Positions 1-10,460 of a stretch of DNA of 64,000 bases are shown in pieces. Below the pieces are notes generated by a model, which was not told the DNA's origin, did not search any database, and saw only the letters and a list, made by a program, of their open reading frames with translations. Positions within the stretch are counted from its first letter, which is position 1. The number at the start of each line of letters is the position of its first letter. The position numbers and the translations under genes are program-made. This stretch comes from Tubiluchus corallicola. Its lineage: Eukaryota; Priapulida; Priapulimorpha; Priapulimorphida; Tubiluchidae. The stretch lies in NCBI GenBank assembly GCA_030141605.1, contig JAQGDQ010001001.1, positions 1-64,000 of the forward strand, in the 5' to 3' direction.

Positions 1-105
1 TTATAACTAATAATAATCCTGAAGTGCGCAAATTTGATTTGTGATCGTTCCACGGCCTACCCACAGTTATAGTGACGAATATAAAGCATTCATTATAATT
101 ATAAT

Positions 106-112
106 TATATAA
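106..112 (+). promoter_or_regulatory. Possible TATA box of secreted-peptide gene
   Basis: TATATAA lies about 95 bases upstream of the candidate start at 205. The mirrored copy is in the right arm. Such strings are common in AT-rich DNA, so this counts only together with the exon structure that follows. Confidence 0.3.
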
Positions 113-204
113 CGTTGATTGTAAAAATGCAAAAATGACTAACAAGTACCAAGTGATTAAAAATAACGCCACAAAACTGCAACATTATCCATCTCAGCAG
201 AATA

Positions 205-690
205 ATGAAAATGTTTGCAATTCAAATTTTATTGTTGTTTCTACTTACTGCGACCTTCATCACGTCGTCACTTGCTCATGCGGTAATTCATAAATTGTTA
301 TAGTTTTATAAGTTTTATACTATAGTTTTTCTATTTTTAGGTACACATTGTACAGGCCAAGGAGTTCTAAGAATAGATTTAAGTTAATGTTAATTACAGA
401 GTGTAGCATTATTATCGTATAGGGGACTACAGAATAATTATGCGATCGCCTTTTTTGTATACTATAGTTGTCATAGCTATCTCGGGAGCTCAATGCAGCC
501 CTTGAACATCACAGTATATTCCAATACATTAACTTTTTTCAGTAGTGAAATAAGCATATTAATTCGTTAGCAATTGGTATTCAATAAGTATTTTTTTGTA
601 ATTCTTAATTTTTATATCCAGGTCAACGTGCTCTGTTATGATGACCTGCGTATGTTACGTCCTCAAGTTCAACGGCCGTGCCGTAGTTAA
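205..690 (+). CDS. Candidate short secreted peptide, two exons (left copy)
   Basis: I do not recognise a family. Exon 1 (205-282) starts MKMFAIQ and runs through a long hydrophobic stretch to SSLAHA, a textbook signal peptide of about 24-26 residues. It is followed directly by a gtaatt donor. An acceptor (tatatccag) ends at 621. Phase-0 joining gives exon 2 622-690, a 48-residue precursor with two cysteines ending RPCRS. A weaker donor at 297 would join in another phase and give a tail with four cysteines (TCSV, TCVC, NKHC) ending at 712. Overlapping AATAAA signals lie at 704-713. Signal peptide, intron, stop and polyadenylation signal in order argue for a real small gene; the mature peptide is uncertain. 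Confidence 0.45.
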
Positions 691-703
691 CAAACACTGT
701 GAC

Positions 704-713
704 AATAAATAAA
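704..713 (+). terminator. Polyadenylation signals of secreted-peptide gene
   Basis: Two overlapping AATAAA hexamers start at 704 and 708, within 25 bases of the predicted stop. The mirror copy is at the corresponding right-arm site. Confidence 0.35.
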
Positions 714-2183
714 ATGCTTATGTGACACTCAGGCTTATTATAGGCCAGGTTATATAACTAGTTTCTAAACGGTTATAGTTCCACCATTAATTATTTTCAA
801 ATTTCATAAAAAAAGTTTAGTTAAACTGTTTAAAGTGTAGAAGCTAACATATTTTGAAATTAGATTTTACCTATACGGTTAACTGTCACCGTTTCATGCA
901 TTATTATATCACGTGACTGAAGCCAGGTAGACGAAATTTGTCTGTTGAGTTCGTCCGGGAATTTCGCTCTACGTTGTCGAGTTGCGCAGACGTTCTCATC
1001 TCATAAAGCAATAGTCTAGTAGTTATAGTGTTTGCTTGCAAGTAAAGAAATCTGTCAACATGGTCAGGACATAGATGATAGTCACTTGTTAACGATGTTA
1101 CATGTTACCCATGGTGCTTACCTGTTGCTGATGATATACCAGCTGTCGCCTGTCGATGATACATGTTGCTAACGATGCTTACCTGTATTTATCTTACGTT
1201 GATGATATTTGCCTTCTGTCGATGGTTATTCCATGCTGTGGCTACGAAATTGGGACTAAGTATTTTATTCTTTACCTAGGGGTTACAGTTAAGTCACGGA
1301 CAACACATTTACAATAGCGAAAATTGAACTATTACACTAACAGCTTAAATGGGCCTTACGGGTGTATTAGGCCTATTTTATTAACATGCCTTTTTCAGTT
1401 GATGAACACAAAATCAGATCATACTTACAGGGTTTACGAAAAGTTCTAATTAATAGATAAATGCCTAATGAACGTAAATGCACCCGTACATAGCCATATA
1501 AACATTTTATTTATTTTATTTGTTGTTATCACCTGTTATATTATTATTGTTGTTGTTACCAAACAATTTAGACTAGCAATAAACAACCACAGACAAATAC
1601 TCTACTACGGTATACTTCGTATAATTATTATTGCCTATACCAACAACTCATATTCTGGTGCCATCTGGCATTCCAATATATTGTAGTTTTAACACAGATT
1701 CCATATTTTTCCCAAACTGAAAATCGATTTCATGAGCTTAAGTATATTAAGTGTGCGCTGTCGTGAAACTGAATCAACCTAATTTGAATGTTTCTAAATC
1801 GGTTATCTAAATTGAAGGACAATATTAGGCTGAAAAGTAGACGTGTAAAATTGTGCGCATCTTTTCTTTGAACGAGTAGTGATCTCATCTAGCACCAGAT
1901 GGCGCGTAAATACCAGTCCATTAGAGTGCAAGATTCATTCAGTTTCATCTGGTTAACGTCAGCATGGTTAACACAAATTGTAATTACTATTATTATAAGC
2001 ACTGTAATTACAAATTTGCATGGATAAAACTATAAGAACAAGAACAGGGTTAAGTTAGGAGATAAGTTACCGCTTTCGATCACGAAATTCCTGCTAAAAT
2101 GTCCCCAGTTTTGGTGAATACTATTAAAATAGCTAGCAACTGTGCGATAAGTACACTGGAAGCAATCAAGTTGATCACTTAGA

Positions 2184-2760
2184 CTAGAAGAAAATCCTGA
2201 AGACGTGCTTCAATAAAGTTCTATGGGTTTTATCTAAGAGCGAGCAACATAGCCAGTTCTATTAATTTGATTTTGATCATGTTGAAGCCCGAAAAAACTG
2301 TTGCCAATTCGAACAGCTATCGGAAAAGGTCAAAAACGCAAAAAAAACAAAATTGACGCCAAATTTTTGGATAAACTACAAAAATCAACGGAATTTCACA
2401 GAAAATTAATATTAATAGGCAGTTATGACATCTATTCCAGAGTAGATTGACCTAATGGCGCCTTCAGACGTAGAGACTTCTGCAACGTTGCAACGTGTGA
2501 ACGGCTTGGTAACTTCTCTCGCAACTTGTTGCGACGTGTGAATGGCTTGGCAACTTCTTTCGGGGATAAGTTGCGCCACAAGTTGTGAGAGAAGTTTCTG
2601 CACTTGAACGCGCCATTAGGTAAATCTACTCTGAAATAGATGTGATAGCTGCCTATTAATATTAATTTTCTCTGAAATTCCTTTGATTTGGGTAGTTTAT
2701 GCAAACATTTGGTGTCAATTTTGTTTTTTGCGTTTTTTGACCTTTTTCCGTTAACTGTAC
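2184..2760. mobile_element. Long-inverted-repeat element, copy 1
   Basis: It begins with an agactagaagaaaatcctga block shared with the copy near 63.5 kb. Its core is an imperfect inverted repeat: about 2322-2480 pairs with about 2600-2755, both ends carrying the bases that read ggcagttatgac...tctattcc on the left. The middle holds short GCAACTT-type repeats. There is no coding capacity. It lies in the palindrome spacer. It looks like a MITE-like family with about 150 bp terminal inverted repeats; target duplications were not identified. Confidence 0.6.
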
Positions 2761-3700
2761 GTCCGAACGCACCATAAGAAATCCATTTTTGTTTCTTTTA
2801 TTTTAAAAATACGAAAACGAAATTAGGACAATAATGGTACCATTTTAACTCTTTCACCTAAAAATTTTTTACAAAAGCAAAAAGCAACTTTTTATTAATT
2901 CGACCTTCTGAATCTAAGGATCTGCTATTAGACCCCAAAAAAGATGCAAGCGACTAAAACAGCCGAATAAATAAAAAACAAAATGGCCGCCAAATTCCCG
3001 ATAGGATGTAATCTAGCTTAAAAAACTTGCTCATTTCGCCTAAAAGTTATGCAGGCGAAACTTTGCACAATGCTAAACTGCATCAAGGAGATTAATTTTG
3101 GATATGGAGTCGCCAAAAGTCCTCCAATATGGCCGACAAGACGATTGTCGCTAGCAAATTAAGGTCTTACCTTAAAAGTTACAACAGATAAGACGATAAT
3201 TTTTGGGTCTAGATATGGGTTTTAAGGGTCAAGGAACATACGTTTTGGGCTTAAAAGCACCTCTCCTTAATTTTATTTAGAATTTCAAGATGGCTGCAGC
3301 CACTGGTGTAATATGCTAGCCATATAGCGTGTTCTAAGGCAGGTAGGGTGATAATTTTAGTATCAAGATATAGGTTTGGAAGATAATTAGAGAATTTAGA
3401 TTAGTATTCAGTGCTGCCGCCATTTTCAGGATGGCCGATAAGATGGCTGTCGCTAGTCTAAAGACCACATCTTAGCTGTCAGAGCTTAAGATGATACAAT
3501 TGGTGTGCAATTGTAGTTTTTCAAAGTCAAGGAATTGACATGACAATTTTAACATGGTTGCCAAGATACCCGTAGCCACTTATCTAACATATTAACTATA
3601 TTGCTTGTTCTACTGGATGATGATTTTAAAGTTCAACGATTTAAGATGATATTATTGTTATTCATACTGAGTTGTAACAATGTCAACAATATCACGTATG
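2760..3700. repeat. Degenerate ~130-150 bp repeats in palindrome spacer
   Basis: Units with the theme 'atggccgayaagayg...tgtcgctag...gataatttt...gggtc' recur near 3125, 3285, 3430 and 3555. Around 3040 is a block (tttcgcctaaaagttatg) that reappears inverted at 40140-40170, which ties this stretch to the long-inverted-repeat family. No gene is seen. Confidence 0.4.
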
Positions 3701-3817
3701 CACGTACACATTCAATGTAGAGTCTGATAAAGGCCAGCAATAAGCAACAAACAGTTCAAGTTAGAATTTGTAGATCCTAGTACAAATAGGTATATATAGG
3801 CCACGCGGAGTACCTTA

Positions 3818-5299
3818 CATTTACGTTCATTAGGCATTTATCTATTAATTAGAACTTTTCGTAAACCCTGTAAGTATGATCTGATTTTGTGTTCATCAAC
3901 TGAAAAAGGCATGTTAATAAAATAGGCCTAATACACCCGTAAGGCCCATTTAAGCTGTTAGTGTAATAGTTCAATTTTCGCTATTGTAAATGTGTTGTCC
4001 GTGACTTAACTGTAACCCCTAGGTAAAGAATAAAATACTTAGTCCCAATTTCGTAGCCACAGCATGGAATAACCATCGACAGAAGGCAAATATCATCAAC
4101 GTAAGATAAATACAGGTAAGCATCGTTAGCAACATGTATCATCGACAGGCGACAGCTGGTATATCATCAGCAACAGGTAAGCACCATGGGTAACATGTAA
4201 CATCGTTAACAAGTGACTATCATCTATGTCCTGACCATGTTGACAGATTTCTTTACTTGCAAGCAAACACTATAACTACTAGACTATTGCTTTATGAGAT
4301 GAGAACGTCTGCGCAACTCGACAACGTAGAGCGAAATTCCCGGACGAACTCAACAGACAAATTTCGTCTACCTGGCTTCAGTCACGTGATATAATAATGC
4401 ATGAAACGGTGACAGTTAACCGTATAGGTAAAATCTAATTTCAAAATATGTTAGCTTCTACACTTTAAACAGTTTAACTAAACTTTTTTTATGAAATTTG
4501 AAAATAATTAATGGTGGAACTATAACCGTTTAGAAACTAGTTATATAACCTGGCCTATAATAAGCCTGAGTGTCACATAAGCATTTTATTTATTGTCACA
4601 GTGTTTGTTAACTACGGCACGGCCGTTGAACTTGAGGACGTAACATACGCAGGTCATCATAACAGAGCACGTTGACCTGGATATAAAAATTAAGAATTAC
4701 AAAAAAATACTTATTGAATACCAATTGCTAACGAATTAATATGCTTATTTCACTACTGAAAAAAGTTAATGTATTGGAATATACTGTGATGTTCAAGGGC
4801 TGCATTGAGCTCCCGAGATAGCTATGACAACTATAGTATACAAAAAAGGCGATCGCATAATTATTCTGTAGTCCCCTATACGATAATAATGCTACACTCT
4901 GTAATTAACATTAACTTAAATCTATTCTTAGAACTCCTTGGCCTGTACAATGTGTACCTAAAAATAGAAAAACTATAGTATAAAACTTATAAAACTATAA
5001 CAATTTATGAATTACCGCATGAGCAAGTGACGACGTGATGAAGGTCGCAGTAAGTAGAAACAACAATAAAATTTGAATTGCGCAAACATTTTCATTATTC
5101 TGCTGAGATGGATAATGTTGCAGTTTTGTGGCGTTATTTTTAATCACTTGGTACTTGTTAGTCATTTTTGCATTTTTACAATCAACGTTATATAATTATA
5201 ATTATAATGAATGCTTTATATTCGTCACTATAACTGTGGGTAGGCCGTGGAACGATCACAAATCAAATTTGCGCACTTCAGGATTATTATTAGTTATAA
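3818..5299 (-). repeat. Right arm of giant palindrome
   Basis: Reverse complement of 1-1480. The spacer between the arms is 1481-3817. Because the left arm is cut by the window edge, pairing may continue past 5299 with sequence outside the window. An open frame at 5128-5427 crosses the apparent arm end and looks like chance. Confidence 0.93.
4608..5095 (-). pseudogene. Right-arm copy of secreted-peptide gene, frame altered
   Basis: Mirror of the left-arm gene: exon 1 at 5016-5095, exon 2 at 4608-4676. Two extra bases (gc) about 13 bases into exon 1 shift the frame after the first four or five codons. The hydrophobic signal peptide is replaced by a Cys/Arg-rich stretch. If spliced at the same sites, this frame enters exon 2 in the cysteine-rich frame, although no signal peptide remains. 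Either this copy is broken, or the left copy lost two bases and the right is ancestral. The intact signal peptide on the left favours the first. Confidence 0.4.
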
Positions 5300-6239
5300 C
5301 TATTACTATTACTATCTGTATCACTATTACTATTTCTACGTGCATTACTTTTTCGCTTTTTGACATGGATACACTTTATCGAATGATTATATATTTTGAT
5401 TTATTTCCACAGAGTCAAAATAAATGACTCTACAGAAGTAGTTTATTTCAGCAGGTGTCATATTATATAGTTCAAATATAATACTTGAAAATGCACACAA
5501 ATTAAAAAATACATGCAAGTTGCATAATTAATAGGATGAATGATTACGCATCCGTTTCAATTTCCGCACATGCATTCATTCACATCATGTTGGAAATTCA
5601 CGATATCGTTATCAGCGACATCGCAGCCACGTGCGCATCACGTGGATAAATGCACATCGAACACGCATAATTTTATAACACGCGCGCTGTAGTCTTATTA
5701 TTTGCTAATATGACACATATATCTACATTTACACTGGACCATGCTTCGACTTGATGAAGTAACAACTAAAATAATGGAAAAACTGAACATGCAAATTAAC
5801 ATAGGCTTATTCGTTACCAAGCCAAGACAGATATAAAAGGCCGACTTTTGCCACAAGGAAAGAAAATGTCTTTGTGAAAACTACGATTATTTTTCACTGC
5901 CGAGCCATTACATTGCTATCCCTGTATACAAGATGAATTTTAATCTTGCTTCAGCCTAACATAAAATTTATTTAAATCAGAGTCCAAGATAAAGATAAAA
6001 TCTTCAATTGCAGGGCGGTTGCCAAGGCTTGCACAATGTTTATGGCAAGACCAGTACCTCGTTCTTTATCAATGATAACCCACTACGATGAACCACTGAC
6101 CTGACAGAGGTGTTTTGCATTTTCATATAATTCTCCCATGCGAAGTAAACAGATATAATAAGCAGAGCAAATGAAAAGCTCGTATATTTCCAACGAAGCT
6201 CACAAGTTTACGCATGTTTGAGTACGAGAACCTTAAGTG

Positions 6240-6560
6240 CGTTTAACACGAGAAAACACTTTACTTGTATAAAGCTAAAAAATCGTCTTGAAATTTTGTT
6301 TTACCCACGTACTTATTGCGCGTAGCTTCTATTAGCGGTAACGCTGTATAAAACTTGTAATTCTAAACTCTCATTTAGGATCGTTTAAAACGATGATATT
6401 TAGGAGCAACTATTTTAACGGTAGATCGTTTGAAACAAGTTTAGATAACACTGAGTAAACTTTGAAAAAATAATCGGTACGTACGTAGCGCACTTCACTA
6501 ACTAAGCAAAAGTAAGCAATTGATTATAAATACGTTTTTTCTTTGGCAAGTCAGTAGTGC
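6240..6560 (+). repeat. Dispersed repeat, copy A
   Basis: It aligns in the same orientation with 43310-43590. Shared blocks, in order, include cgctgtataaaact, atttgaa/gtttgaa-caag, ttagataacactgagtaaa, tttgaaaaaataatc and cgtagcgcac. Divergence is roughly 20-25%. The family is unidentified; it could be an old transposon or duplicated regulatory DNA. Confidence 0.6.
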
Positions 6561-7741
6561 AAACTCGGAAGGTGAATCAGTGACATTTTACCAGCTGGCT
6601 TGAACATTATTAAGGATTTTCTTTTCTAGTTACATTTAAGTCTTAGATAAGCATTAGGTAAGCGTAATGCTTAGTAATATAACTTTGTGTGGAAAGGTTT
6701 TTAGGACATACTTTAAAATTGCCTTTTCTTCCTCTTTAAGGTTTATATAAGTCCTCTATAAGTGCGATTCACTTAACAGTCTAGGTCTTTAGGTTCACGT
6801 ACCCACATTGTAGTGAATCAATCTACATCTTGCGTAAGCAGATATTTCTGTTTCATTTTGATTTAGCCGTTGGCAACCAATCGGCACTTGATATTTACAC
6901 GGGCCTGCAACCACGGCGGCGTTAAAGTTTGTGTTTACGTTCGAGAAAATGGCCAAAGCGCTTTTACGTAACGTAGATTTGAAAACTCAGAGAAATAAAC
7001 TAACTATAACGAATTGGAAATAATCAAATATCTTATATTATGAGTCAGCAACTTGAGGAAGAAACATGGCGATGTTTCAGGTTCTTACATTTTGGCTTAC
7101 GGCCTAAAATATGCACTTTGTTACTGTGAATACGATAGTGTCTTTTAAATTAGGCCTACTTACAGCACTTTGAAATGAATCTCCATTATCTTTTGTCAAC
7201 CTGTACATATTTAACCTATTTGTATCGTGCAAGTCGTGATATTATTTTCTCATTTATTCTATGGTTGACTTACTGATCACACTATACGAACCGGTAGCGT
7301 AAATCAGAAACTCTGATGATATTTTTAATTAATTTGTAATAATAAGCCCCTACATAATGCTTTAACTGTAATTATATTGGAAACTAACTCGTGTTTTCAT
7401 AAGCGTTGTCCACGTGTAAGAAACGTGAACTCTATAAAACAGTTTCTGTGATGTGTACAAACATTGCGATGTGCACAATGCCCCAGCTAACGGGGTGAGT
7501 TACAGTTCATGTTGGGTGAAAAGAGCAAAACTCCCTGTTCCCAGCCGACCACCAAGTGACCGCAGTCTGCTCTTATAGCAGACCAATTTTTGGTGCGAAT
7601 ACATAAAAAGCAATGCCTAGGAGTGAAGTTTCCGTTAACCGGTTGCACTGGACGAAGTTCCCCCAGTAAAATACAGAAAACCCAAGTGTAACCGCTTTAA
7701 TACTGCAACATAATGCTGCGTGTTTATACATATACGCACAA

Positions 7742-7742
<1 letters not shown>

Positions 7743-7773
<31 letters not shown>
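7743..7773. repeat. TA microsatellite
   Basis: Nearly pure alternating TA. Similar short tracts lie at 13798-13813, 23227-23249 and 42043-42057. Confidence 0.9.
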
Positions 7774-9841
7774 GCTAGACTTGCATAAATTTAATATGAG
7801 ACGTCGCACGGAGCAGACAGACAGTGAGTTATATGTAGATGTATAACGCCAAACCGTAGCATGCCTTGTAAACAGGATTACGCAACTAGGTAAATGCGAT
7901 TTTTCGGTGAGGGCTGTCACCTCTGAAACAAAGCCTATTTTAATTAAAGTCATTAAAATGAGGTAATCATACATGTGGCCTGGCAGCTGCAGCACTAGTA
8001 GCCACTCCGTTATCACGTGCTAGTCACGGATTCTGCGGACATCTTATTGTGGTCAGTCAGCTGCTCGCCGGTCACGTGATCACAATACATAAATCTGTTG
8101 CTAAGGAGAACCAAGCTACATTGACCACAGAGCTGGGCCTGAATATTGCAAAAATAGAGGGGTGCACGACGCGAATAAAATCAAATAATTCTGATTAACA
8201 CTTGAACAGAAGAAAGCATCCAGAAATTATCTTTTTCAGCAAGTGCAAAATGCCGCACAATTCAGTTAAAACACTGATGGCAGAAACCAAGTGTAATCTA
8301 GCTGAATTAAATTCATCCGTTGGCCCGTTTAATTAAATGTGTAGAAGTGCCCAAATTTACTTGGACACAACACAAAGCTACCGTAACGGATGCGCTATAA
8401 ATTGCCCAACAGACGGTACATAATCCTCAGAAAGTGTTAACACTGAATGCCTGTCTATCTGGTAGCACAAAATAATTACTGATACCGTTACTCTCCTAGC
8501 TGCTAGATAGTAGTCAAAGAATTTTTCTCACCTGGACAACCAGAAACTCTAGTCTATTTCATTGTTGGTAAGTTATATTTATACATTATTATAGCCGTCG
8601 CTATTTATATAAGGAAAATATAATATTTTTAAAGAAAATAAATATAATTGATTTTGTAATGTACGTGCACTTTTATTAAATTTTTCAGATTAAATATAAG
8701 TTTTTAAATATTTTAATGCAATAAATTTTAAATTATATTATATAGTTCGACAGTGAATTACGCTGAACACTATTTTCGCCTATTAGCCATGATCAGCTGA
8801 CTACTTCTTACCCATAATTAAGAATTTAATTATGATTTAGATTTTGCTATGACAAAAGTTTAGGCCTTTAAAATTTGTTCTTTTTGTGCTTGTTCACTTC
8901 GCGGTTATTCTCATGTACAATTGCCGTTCGGAAACCTTTTAACCTCACTAGGAAGTTGTTTTCAACGAAAGATACCTTTATCGACCTAACCTAGAAACCC
9001 TTGATTAGATGGGGCTGTAGTAAATACAAGCGTATTTGATCAAGGTGTCCAGGCACAGACATGACAAACTGTTGATGACGTTTCATGCAAAAGTGCATTG
9101 GTAGGTTATGCCAACTCTGCCAAAGAAAAATCAGTTTACTTTTTATTACGTCACATAAAATTATCCCGTCTTGAAGGTGGGCGCTTTTGAATTTTCGCCA
9201 AAAGTTTAAGGTAGAAAGCTGTTGAGCAACTCAAATTCGCGGGAACATTAATTAATTGTATCAGAATGTCTAGACGCATGATGGAAAAATCCTTTCCGTA
9301 ATTCACCCGTTGAACCTAGACATGCGGGGTGGGAAATTCTCATGCCTGCGACTTCCGGGCGAGGGTTTTTGCACTGCACGTTTTTTTTTCGGTGGGTCAG
9401 CGCATTGGCAGCCATATAAAACAGCATTGGTTTTATCACAGCCGCCGAATGCGAAGCAAAAAATTATACTTACCAAGCTGAAAAGTCGTATTCAAAAACT
9501 TGGACCTTTGGAGGATATAATCATCTGTAGCGGTAATGTCACGTTTTAACATTAAAGCCAGTCAAAAAGTTCTGTTTATTTTCTTTTTTAAAACTTACTA
9601 CTATGTTGTGAAGGCCTCCGTTAAATAAAAGAAGCTGATGTTCATTTGTACAACTCTTTTGTTGAAATACCGAATTGAATCAATAGTACCGTGGGCCTTA
9701 CAACCCACAATATTATGTGCAAAAGAAAAGCGGAAAAAATGGAACAAAAAATTTGTCTTATCATAATCATGCAAAAATAATACTGTAAAACAAAACTAAA
9801 AAACTAATATCTGTATCAGACGTAGCTATACAGTAAACCCA

Positions 9842-9880
9842 TTTTAAATAAATAAAGTTTAAACTAAACTAAACTAAAAC
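9842..9880 (+). repeat. Short AAACT tandem tail, retroposon-like
   Basis: AATAAA is followed by several AAACT units. This pattern is common at the 3' ends of non-LTR retroposons. The body upstream is not recognisable. Confidence 0.35.
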
Positions 9881-10262
9881 CGGTTTATTCCAGCTGAACG
9901 TAAGGTTATAAAAAAACGTTAAATGTAGCCTAACCACTTTCCCGGGGCCAGAACTGCTGGTTAATTGCTTACTTGTACTGCCTACAAACAAAATAATCAT
10001 TGTGAAAAAATTATATGCAACTCGTTTTTGCTCATTTTTCTAGCAGTGGAATAAGCCGATTCGTATTTCTATTCGTACATATACGACAGGCTATGATAAG
10101 AATTTAGTGATGGCTTATTTACATAAACTTGTTGATTGGGGGTCGCTCGTCGGCCATCCCTCAGTAGCAAGGGCATTTAGAACCTGGACATCTCGTGAGT
10201 GACTGCGCATAAACATAAATAAGTAATGAGCAGCTGATTCGCTGGGGCACGAGACAGGCTTC

Positions 10263-10270
10263 TATATAAA
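10263..10270 (+). promoter_or_regulatory. Possible TATA box of G6PC
   Basis: TATATAAA about 190 bases upstream of the start codon, at a plausible distance for a short 5' UTR. No splice acceptor is needed before the ATG. Confidence 0.4.
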
Positions 10271-10460
10271 CCGACTTTGAACTCTTGCGCACTTCACTTT
10301 TCGTTGACACTTGTTGCATCACGGCATATTTCATCATCCGCATGAAATACACTGTAATAGATTTAAATACACGCGTTTGTTTATAGACATTTATAGAACA
10401 CCGAGTAGAAGAGCTGCTCAGGAAAGCTTTAAGAGAAGCTGATAACAAAACGCTTGCAAA

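Larger units (their letters stand above)
1..1480 (+). repeat. Left arm of giant palindrome
   Basis: This stretch is the reverse complement of 3818-5299. I checked the outer end, the 200-300, 600-900 and 1380-1480 regions by eye and found one difference: right-arm bases gc that are missing near position 217 here. Homology stops sharply at 1480. The window starts inside the arm, so the true outer end is unknown. The arm holds a candidate secreted-peptide gene (205-690) and short GATGATA-containing repeats at about 1080-1240. Near-identity means a recent event, active gene conversion, or an assembly/library chimera. Confidence 0.93.
5300..10260. other. Gene-free intergenic stretch
   Basis: I find no exon I recognise on either strand. 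Contents: a TA microsatellite at 7743-7773, a repeat shared with 43.3-43.6 kb, an AAACT-type tail at 9857-9880, and a slightly GC-richer patch at 9270-9400 of unknown nature. Open frames here lack splice context or family resemblance. Confidence 0.5.

Noticed and set aside
5128-5427. 99-residue open frame at the palindrome's right end
   Set aside because: It crosses the arm boundary, has low-complexity Thr/Ile text and lacks splice or family support.
9450-9500. atacttacc, resembling the 5' end of U1 snRNA
   Set aside because: The downstream sequence does not follow U1, and no promoter element or Sm-site context was seen.
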